This document shows, one piece after another, positions 1-4,953 of a DNA stretch of 22,140 bases; the stretch's first letter is position 1; every line of letters starts with the position of its first letter. The stretch is from the NCBI GenBank assembly GCA_052326585.1, contig JBKQLU010000075.1, forward strand, positions 1 to 22,140, given 5' to 3'. A program made the position numbers and the translations under genes. The notes beneath the pieces are model-generated. The model did not search any database. It was given only the letters and a program-made list of their open reading frames with translations, and was not told the DNA's origin. This DNA is from JAPLJC01 sp052326585 (GTDB lineage Bacteria > Desulfobacterota > Desulfobaccia > Desulfobaccales > 0-14-0-80-60-11).

Positions 1-1702
1 TCAGCTTGTCCGGAATGAGCTTGAAGTCCGCTTTGGCGGTGACCGTGTCATATGCATCCAGGGTGCTCACAGGGTTGCCCCAATCAAAAAAGACCGGTGA
101 GAAAGGAGAAATTCCCGGAGCTAAGCCGGGCCGGTATTCGACGCGTTCTTTGGTGAGGTCTTCCTGGTGGTCGTATCCCAGGGACAAGGCGATCCGGTCA
201 GTGGGGGTCCAGCTCACATCCCCTCCGATGGACCAGCCTTGATCGTTGGTCAAACCATATCCATTGGAGTCATTAAAAACGTCGCGGTAGAAAGAGAAAT
301 TGGCGGAGAAGGTGACGTTATTCAGGGGGAAGGCCTCTGCCACGAAATTGGCGGCGCTCCGTCTGTCGTCTCCGGCGTAGAATTTGTAGGTCAGGAGACT
401 GGTATTCCCCGAATAGAGGCTCAGAAAATCACTTCCCAGCCGCTCTGAGTACGTATAGTTGGCTATCAGGTTCAGCCAGGAAGTGGGAAACAGCCTGATG
501 CCGAACTGGGGCGAGTTGCTCGTGGTATTGCCCTGGTTTTCGGTGCGGTCGGTTGCTGCAAAAGTATAGGTGGCATCCAAGGCCAGCATGTCGTTCACTT
601 TATAGTCGACGCCGCCTTTGACGGTCTGCCGCAAATACGAATACTGTTCCTGAAGAATAAAGGGGCGGTTCGCTACTGGAGCGAAGGCGTTTTGAAAAAG
701 GGTATTATTCAGGTAGCTGCTATTCTGAAAATCATAAGCCTTGTAGGAATACCTCAAGGATAATTGGTCAGTGGGACGGGTGACGCCGGAAACATCCCCC
801 TCCACCGTCGTGGCGCTGAGACCCGCAGGGCCGTATGGATAACCATTGAAAGCGTAGGCGTTACCACTCGAATTGTATACCGTCTCGTTCTCGGTCAGCC
901 AACCGTAGGAAAACGAACCGGTGAGCCTGGTCTTGTAGGCAGCCAGGTTAGCTCCCCCCTCAGCGGTAATGTAGTTGGCCATGTTGCTGGGGGGCAGGGA
1001 TACATAGGTCGTACTCCCGGTTGAGGCCCTCGCAATTGAGGCATCATCTTGAAAGGTCGACAAATGATACCCCAGGCGGAACTGATAGGTCTTCGAATCA
1101 TATTCCGCACCTACCTTCGAGTCGTTTTGCGAAAAGCCGATCGGCCTAGTCCAGGTGGTATAATTTAAGGGGGTAGTAGGGCCGGTCTCATAGGTCGCGG
1201 GCCGCTGGCCGGTTCTTCGCAGCCACTGGTCCTCGATGAAAAAGTCGATCTCAGGCGTTACCAGGTAGTCGCCGCTGAACCGGAATCTCTCCACAAGAAT
1301 CCCTAGACTGGTATTAGTGGGATTCACCGTGGCGTAGACGTGCTGGAACTGGTCAAACTCAGCTTGGACATGGTAAACCCCGAGTTTGCCAATCTCGAGC
1401 CGGTAATCCTGATCTGCGGTAAATCCCGGATTGCTCATCCGGAAGTTATAATACTCGAGTTCGTCCTTGCTCTTCAGCGATAAATCCACCCCCCCCAGAG
1501 GCCCTACGGGGAAGGGAGTATACTGTACCAAATATCCTCTGTTCCTGGAGTTGGGGTAATCGGAGAGAAAGCCGCCGCCCAATTCGAGATAGCCGCCCAA
1601 CTGGTATTCACCCACGTTCAGATCAGCGAGGGCGAACACGCAGGTCAGAGGGAAAAGCAGGATTGCGAGAAAAAAGGCCAGGATTTCTCTCTTAATCTTC
1701 AT
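1..1702 (-). CDS. MtrB/PioB-family outer-membrane beta-barrel protein, 3' end outside window
   Basis: I translated the reverse strand by hand. An uninterrupted frame runs from an ATG at 1702-1700 to the left edge (567 codons visible, no stop). It opens with a signal peptide (basic MKIKRE, a hydrophobic stretch, likely cleavage after ALA near residue 26). The mature part is rich in alternating aromatic and polar strands with many Tyr, Asn, Thr and Gly residues, as expected of a large outer-membrane barrel. The start lies 10 bp after the decaheme cytochrome stop, with a GGGGGGGAGG run touching the ATG as ribosome site. MtrB/PioB barrels sheathe an MtrA-type decaheme cytochrome to form an electron conduit through the outer membrane. 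The family call rests on this pairing and on barrel character. No CXXC near the N-terminus, a Shewanella MtrB feature, is visible. A different porin is the main alternative. Confidence 0.8.
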   Translation of the reverse strand, partial: MKIKREILAFFLAILLFPLTCVFALADLNVGEYQLGGYLELGGGFLSDYPNSRNRGYLVQYTPFPVGPLGGVDLSLKSKDELEYYNFRMSNPGFTADQDYRLEIGKLGVYHVQAEFDQFQHVYATVNPTNTSLGILVERFRFSGDYLVTPEIDFFIEDQWLRRTGQRPATYETGPTTPLNYTTWTRPIGFSQNDSKVGAEYDSKTYQFRLGYHLSTFQDDASIARASTGSTTYVSLPPSNMANYITAEGGANLAAYKTRLTGSFSYGWLTENETVYNSSGNAYAFNGYPYGPAGLSATTVEGDVSGVTRPTDQLSLRYSYKAYDFQNSSYLNNTLFQNAFAPVANRPFILQEQYSYLRQTVKGGVDYKVNDMLALDATYTFAATDRTENQGNTTSNSPQFGIRLFPTSWLNLIANYTYSERLGSDFLSLYSGNTSLLTYKFYAGDDRRSAANFVAEAFPLNNVTFSANFSFYRDVFNDSNGYGLTNDQGWSIGGDVSWTPTDRIALSLGYDHQEDLTKERVEYRPGLAPGISPFSPVFFDWGNPVSTLDAYDTVTAKADFKLIPDKL

Positions 1703-1712
1703 CCTCCCCCCC

Positions 1713-2654
1713 TTAATGGAAGAATAAGTTGCCGTTGAAATTGTTGCTGCCGTGGATGTTCCGGTGGCAGTTGATGCACCCCCCGCCGACCATCAAACCT
1801 ATCCTTTGATTCCAACGCGCCGTGTTTGACCCGGAGGCGTGGAAGCTAATGTGGCATTCCCGGCACAACCTTTCGATAGGCGCTTTCAGCAGGTTGGGAA
1901 AGTTGCTGCCGTGGGGCTGATGGCAATTGAAGCAATCCTCCATGACGGGAGGGTGCTGAAAAAGGACCGGGCCCCGGTACTGGGCGTGGCAATTAAAGCA
2001 AAGTTCTTTATTGGTAAGCCCCTTGATGAGATGGTCCGAGGTAGTCCCGTGGGGGTTGTGGCAACTGGCGCAGTCCATTTTTCCCTCGCGCAGGGGATGA
2101 TGCGAAAACTTCATCTCGGCGCGCACTTGCTCTTTATGACAGGTGGCGCAGGTCTCCTCTACGGTCAAACGGGCCAGCTGATGCCGGGCCATTGCTCCCG
2201 GTCCCGTATGGACCGAGTGGCACTTGACGCAAGTGATGCCGTGGGTTTCATGAGGGCTGCCAGACCAGAAAAGCCGCTCCCTCTTTTGATGGCACTTGAG
2301 ACAGACCTCGTCTTGCACTGCAGCCGGGGTTGGCGACCCCTGCGTGAATCGAATCTGACCGGCATGGGATTTGCCGCCTGAACTGACGTGCGCTTCCCCA
2401 GGGCCATGACACGTCTCACACCCGAGTCTTTGACCAGCGTTTTGGGGGTGCTTCAAAAACAGGATCCCCATAGACGTCTTGGCGAGGTTATCGTAGACCT
2501 TGGCGTGGCAGGTTTGGCAGATTTCCGCGCCTACATACCCTTTATCCTTATCGGCCTTTTGGTCCGCCTCTTTTGCCGGAGCCTTCGAGATACAGAGGAG
2601 GAAAACCATGGTTAGAAAGACAAGAGTCACTGCGGGTATAAAAATTCTGCGCAT
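1713..2654 (-). CDS. DmsE/MtrA-family decaheme c-type cytochrome
   Basis: The protein has 313 residues with an N-terminal export signal (hydrophobic residues 5-21, likely cleavage near APA at 25-27). Exactly ten CXXCH heme-attachment motifs are present, with first cysteines at about 46, 79, 118, 142, 169, 195, 219, 241, 264 and 293. Many extra histidines (for example HH at 185-186, and PHG after hemes 6 and 8) can act as distal ligands. Ten hemes in about 310 residues is the normal size of the periplasmic DmsE/MtrA/PioA family, which moves electrons from inner-membrane carriers into a partner barrel. That barrel gene follows 10 bp downstream, so the pair forms an operon. The start is an ATG preceded by a GGGGGGGAGG purine run. 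Heme count is seen directly; the electron-conduit role is inferred from family and neighbour. Direction (outward reduction or inward oxidation) cannot be told. Confidence 0.93.
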   Translation of the reverse strand: MRRIFIPAVTLVFLTMVFLLCISKAPAKEADQKADKDKGYVGAEICQTCHAKVYDNLAKTSMGILFLKHPQNAGQRLGCETCHGPGEAHVSSGGKSHAGQIRFTQGSPTPAAVQDEVCLKCHQKRERLFWSGSPHETHGITCVKCHSVHTGPGAMARHQLARLTVEETCATCHKEQVRAEMKFSHHPLREGKMDCASCHNPHGTTSDHLIKGLTNKELCFNCHAQYRGPVLFQHPPVMEDCFNCHQPHGSNFPNLLKAPIERLCRECHISFHASGSNTARWNQRIGLMVGGGCINCHRNIHGSNNFNGNLFFH

Positions 2655-2688
2655 GCCTCCCCCCCGGTAGGTCAGTTAGATTTGTATC

Positions 2689-2712
2689 CTACCCCTCCTG
2701 GCGGGGGGGTAG
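2689..2712 (-). repeat. Hairpin in the predicted cytochrome-operon leader
   Basis: CTACCCCTCC (2689-2698) and GGGGGGGTAG (2703-2712) can pair over ten positions with one non-Watson-Crick position and a 4-nt loop. It would form in the 5' leader of the minus-strand transcript, about 35 nt before the cytochrome start codon. Confidence 0.4.
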
Positions 2713-2735
2713 CGCGTTTCTAAACGCGTTTCTAA
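2713..2735 (-). promoter_or_regulatory. Candidate operator: tandem 11-bp direct repeats with a palindrome
   Basis: CGCGTTTCTAA occurs twice, at 2713-2723 and 2725-2735, one base apart. The first copy together with the start of the second forms the palindrome CGCGTTTCTAAACGCG (arms CGCGTTT/AAACGCG, 2713-2728). The block lies at and just downstream of the predicted transcription start of the cytochrome operon, where a bound repressor would block initiation. The repeats are seen; the regulator is unknown. Confidence 0.45.
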
Positions 2736-2743
2736 TATTTTCC

Positions 2744-2773
2744 CTTATTTCACAGTTTGGGAATGGTTGTCAA
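2744..2773 (-). promoter_or_regulatory. Predicted sigma70 promoter of the decaheme cytochrome operon
   Basis: On the minus strand a perfect TTGACA (-35, 2773-2768) is followed after 18 bp by AATAAG (-10, 2749-2744; four of six consensus positions). A run of nine T lies just upstream on the same strand (2784-2792) and could act as an UP element. The predicted start near 2737 leaves a leader of about 80 nt before the cytochrome ATG at 2654. Confidence 0.55.
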
Positions 2774-2833
2774 GGGGGGGGTGAAAAAAAAATTATCCCC
2801 TGCACAAGTTCGCAAGAATCTCCCCGCCGCAGA

Positions 2834-2857
2834 CCAAAATTTCCCTCTAAATTTTGG
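2834..2857. repeat. Perfect 9-bp inverted repeat, hairpin 1
   Basis: CCAAAATTT (2834-2842) and AAATTTTGG (2849-2857) are exact reverse complements around the 6-nt loop CCCTCT. No T-run follows on either strand at the usual distance, so this does not look like an ordinary terminator. Confidence 0.75.
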
Positions 2858-2858
2858 C

Positions 2859-2881
2859 GCTGGGTTCGGAGCTCACCCAGC
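2859..2881. repeat. Perfect 7-bp inverted repeat, hairpin 2
   Basis: GCTGGGT (2859-2865) and ACCCAGC (2875-2881) are exact reverse complements around a 9-nt loop. It begins one base after hairpin 1 ends. Confidence 0.7.
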
Positions 2882-2897
2882 ATTTATGCGGGTTTTC

Positions 2898-2916
2898 CTG
2901 GGGCGCCGGTGCCCAG
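2898..2916. repeat. GC-rich inverted repeat, hairpin 3
   Basis: CTGGGGC (2898-2904) pairs with GCCCAG (2911-2916) with one bulged G and a loop of GCCGGT. It is the third stem within 85 bp. Confidence 0.55.
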
Positions 2917-3024
2917 CCGACCGGGGGGTTAACCTGCATCCTCTCATCGCCAGCCGCTTTCAGCCCGGTTTTTTTCTGATTTGCCTTCACCAAAAATTTA
3001 CTTATCTTCAGATACGAGAAAATA

Positions 3025-3095
3025 TTCTCCGGTCCATACCGGGGAGAACTTCTATACGCCGGGAGTGGCATGGGGCCGATTTTGGATCTCCCCGG
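3025..3095 (+). repeat. Overlapping alternative stems upstream of the DsrE gene
   Basis: TTCTCC (3025-3030), extended by GGT, can pair with ACC...GGAGAA (3038-3048). The sequence CCGGGGAGA (3039-3047) can instead pair perfectly over 9 bp with TCTCCCCGG (3087-3095). The two stems share bases, so they cannot form together. This is the layout of a switching leader, but no known riboswitch core was recognised. Confidence 0.4.
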
Positions 3096-3213
3096 CGCCA
3101 AGGATAGGGTAAACCCATTACCTGGTTGCAAATCTCCCCGCCTTGGGCTTTATATGCAGCCGGTTTTGGGTGGGAGGTGATTTCAATTTATGAGGCTTTA
3201 AGGAAAATTGTCG

Positions 3214-3219
3214 TATACT
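3214..3219 (+). promoter_or_regulatory. Possible -10 element for the DsrE/SRPBCC genes
   Basis: TATACT matches the -10 consensus at five of six positions, about 40 bp before the DsrE start codon. No good -35 hexamer is seen 16-18 bp upstream, so an activator or a different promoter may be used. Confidence 0.3.
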
Positions 3220-3261
3220 ATATAGGAGGTAAAAATCGGCTATCCAGGGGGGAGAGGAGAC

Positions 3262-3615
3262 ATGGCTGAGACTCCGGTTTCCGAAAGTTTGGTGGTAATA
3301 TGGTCTTCGGCAGATCGGGAAATTGCCAAAAAAATGGTTTTTATGTATTCAAAAAACTCCAAACTCAAGGGCTGGTGGGGTCGCGTCAGGCTGGTGGTCT
3401 GGGGCCCCTCGGCTCAATTACTGGCCATGGACCTGGAGCTTCAAGAGGAACTGGCGGATTTGCAGGCAGTAGGAGTTGAACTGCAGGCGTGCAAAGCCTG
3501 CGCCGATCTTTACGGGGCAACCGATAAACTCAGGTCCCTGGGCATCGAAGTCATTTACATGGGCGCTCCCTTGACCGAGATGCTGAAAACGGGCTGGACC
3601 TGCCTCACCTTTTAA
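3262..3615 (+). CDS. DsrE/DsrF-family small protein
   Basis: The protein has 117 residues and no signal peptide or membrane segment, so it should be cytoplasmic. The pattern fits the DsrE-like alpha/beta fold: an early strand (LVVIWSS, 10-16), a second hydrophobic strand then WGPS (43-50), LQAVGVELQACKACAD (68-82), and a C-terminal LGIEVIYMGAP. It has three cysteines: Cys77 and Cys80 in a CKAC pair and Cys114 close to the end. Family members either pass sulfur in persulfide relay or have no assigned role. A C-terminal and a central cysteine are compatible with sulfur transfer, but this is inference. The ATG follows GGAGAGGAG at good spacing. The SRPBCC gene begins 32 bp downstream in the same direction, so they are probably cotranscribed. 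No dsrF, dsrH or dsrC partner is in the window. Confidence 0.75.
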   Translation: MAETPVSESLVVIWSSADREIAKKMVFMYSKNSKLKGWWGRVRLVVWGPSAQLLAMDLELQEELADLQAVGVELQACKACADLYGATDKLRSLGIEVIYMGAPLTEMLKTGWTCLTF

Positions 3616-3647
3616 TCGCCGTGGGGTGCGGCGCCAGGAGACTCGGG

Positions 3648-4388
3648 ATGAAATCTCTAATGAAACGGTGTCTGGAAGCCTCGATTTTCTTGGGGTTTAT
3701 GGTGACAATCCTTTTCCCAGGCCTGGCGCCCGGCGCCGGCGCTCCGGATGATCGGCAGCGCCGCTTAGCCGCAGGAGAGATCTTTGTAACTACCAAAGAA
3801 GATCCTGGAACCTCCCTGGTACACGCCGAGATGACCGCGGTGATAAATGCTCCCCCGGAAATCGTCTGGCAGGTGATTACCGACATTAATCATTTTAAGA
3901 ATTTCATGCCCCGGACCTTGAACAGTATGGCGGTGCCGGCGGAGAAGATGCCCCTGATATTGCAAAGGCGGCCGACCCGGGCTGAGGAAGTTGAGGCCTT
4001 AATTGGCCCCATCCCCGCGGACCCGGCCAGCAGTCGTATCCCGGGCGGAAAATATACGGAATATCATTATAGTCATCTGAAATTCCCCTGGCCCTGCAGC
4101 GACCGCTGGTACATCCTCAAAGGCGTGTATGATGAGACCAACGCGGCCCAGCACCGTTTTCGCAGTTCCTGGTCGCTGGTCATCGGCAACCTGCGGGAAA
4201 ATTCCGGCGAATGGATCTTGGAGCCATTCGGCACTGGTGAGACCAAGGCCATTTACAGGCTGAATACCGATCCCGGCGGCGCCATCCCCAAGTTCCTTGT
4301 CAAAGAAGGTACCGGCAGCACTATGCCTCAGATCATTAAGGCGGTCTGGGGCCAGGCTGCCAAGCTGTGTGCGCTCAAACAACCATAA
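3648..4388 (+). CDS. Exported SRPBCC/START-domain protein
   Basis: A GTG at 3621 opens this frame, but I place the start at the ATG at 3648, which has AGGAG at 3636-3640 with normal spacing and begins a clean signal peptide (MKSLMKR, hydrophobic core, likely cleavage near AGA). The protein has 246 residues. The mature part has a steroidogenic-acute-regulatory/polyketide-cyclase pattern: paired N-terminal strands, the INAPPEIVWQVITDINHFKNF segment typical of SRPBCC proteins, a variable middle, and a C-terminal helix (MPQIIKAVWGQAAKL). Such domains form a deep pocket for a hydrophobic ligand; the ligand here is unknown. Location in periplasm is inferred from the signal peptide. It follows the DsrE gene closely and probably shares its transcript. 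Confidence 0.7.
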   Translation: MKSLMKRCLEASIFLGFMVTILFPGLAPGAGAPDDRQRRLAAGEIFVTTKEDPGTSLVHAEMTAVINAPPEIVWQVITDINHFKNFMPRTLNSMAVPAEKMPLILQRRPTRAEEVEALIGPIPADPASSRIPGGKYTEYHYSHLKFPWPCSDRWYILKGVYDETNAAQHRFRSSWSLVIGNLRENSGEWILEPFGTGETKAIYRLNTDPGGAIPKFLVKEGTGSTMPQIIKAVWGQAAKLCALKQP

Positions 4389-4397
4389 TGGCTCATC

Positions 4398-4424
4398 CCC
4401 GGCGAACCTGCGCTGCAGGCCGGG
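4398..4424. repeat. Strong hairpin just after the SRPBCC gene
   Basis: CCCGG (4398-4402) and CCTGC (4407-4411) pair with GCAGG (4415-4419) and CCGGG (4420-4424), with a 4-nt left bulge and a 3-nt loop. It lies 10 bp after the stop codon. No T-run follows, so it may protect an mRNA end or act as a weak, possibly Rho-aided, terminator. Confidence 0.5.
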
Positions 4425-4783
4425 AGGGACCAGAAATTCCTTGCTGCGGCCCGTGATCGATAGCGCCAGCCGGTAGGCTTCCGGGGACCTCTCCTTGGGT
4501 CGCTCCCGCCCGGTTCTCCGCTCCCCGCAAACGTGGAATTTTCCCGCCGCACCGGTAACCCATAAGTTCGGCAGGTTATATCTTTGTGCTGCCTTCCCCA
4601 ATTTAATCATTGCTGCCCTCGGCTCTCCGGGATGGCGCCAGAAAAAAGTTACGAATTGACAGAGGGTATAGAATGATTAACCTCTAAAAATTGTAAGGCA
4701 TCTATCCGGCCTTCCGAAAATTCTTCTCGCCAAAATCAAGACTTAGAAGACCACATTCATGGGAGGTCAAAATAGGAATCCCA

Positions 4784-4811
4784 GGAACCGGTTTTCTCAA
4801 TAATCGGTTCC
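4784..4811 (+). promoter_or_regulatory. Inverted repeat upstream of the phosphoketolase operon
   Basis: GGAACCG (4784-4790) and CGGTTCC (4805-4811) are perfect 7-bp inverted arms around 14 nt. The site lies about 145 bp before the phosphoketolase ATG, a suitable place for a dimeric regulator or a leader hairpin. Its role is not established. Confidence 0.35.
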
Positions 4812-4953
4812 CTCGCCTACACTCTATCCGGGGCGGGTTCCAGCCCGGCCCGGGAAGACCCTTGACTCATCGGCATCAATGAGGCGGGAGGCGCGGGGAC
4901 ATCCCGGAAAGATAGAAAGTCTAACTGGCAGAAAGGTACAGGAGGACGCAGTA

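Larger units (their letters stand above)
2774..3261. other. Divergent intergenic region without a convincing gene; rich in inverted repeats
   Basis: No reading frame here has both protein-like composition and a start with a ribosome site. The region holds several inverted repeats, listed separately, and a near-repeat of AATCTCCCCGCC at 2817-2828 (with GCAAG before it) and 3131-3142 (with GCA before it). It may be leader RNA for the plus-strand DsrE gene, a dispersed repeat element, or a decayed gene. Confidence 0.5.
4389..4953. other. Intergenic region without a convincing gene
   Basis: No frame here looks coding. A minus-strand frame crosses the left part but continues antisense into the SRPBCC gene and resembles no family I know. 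The right half is AT-richer (about 4640-4750) and probably holds the promoter of the phosphoketolase operon. A TTGACA occurs at 4657-4662, but no -10 box sits at a standard distance. Confidence 0.5.

Noticed and set aside
1839..2381. A 180-codon plus-strand frame opposite the cytochrome gene.
   Set aside because: It is antisense to a gene with ten CXXCH motifs and has no family resemblance.
2944..2987. A T-run after CAGCCCGG as a plus-strand terminator.
   Set aside because: The stem before the T-run is only three base pairs, too weak to support the call.
2757..3131. Open frames of 116 (plus) and 94 (minus) codons in the intergenic region.
   Set aside because: They overlap each other and the inverted repeats, have no protein-like pattern and lack proper ribosome sites.
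3224..3230. A perfect AGGAGGT ribosome-site sequence.
   Set aside because: No ATG, GTG or TTG lies at a usable distance downstream; the DsrE gene has its own closer site just before 3262.
3999..4610. A 203-codon minus-strand frame that starts in the intergenic region and enters the SRPBCC gene.
   Set aside because: More than half is antisense to a well-supported gene, no family is recognised, and there is no clear ribosome site.
4657..4662. TTGACA as a -35 box for the phosphoketolase operon.
   Set aside because: No acceptable -10 hexamer at 15-19 bp; the TAGAAT nearby is only 7 bp away.
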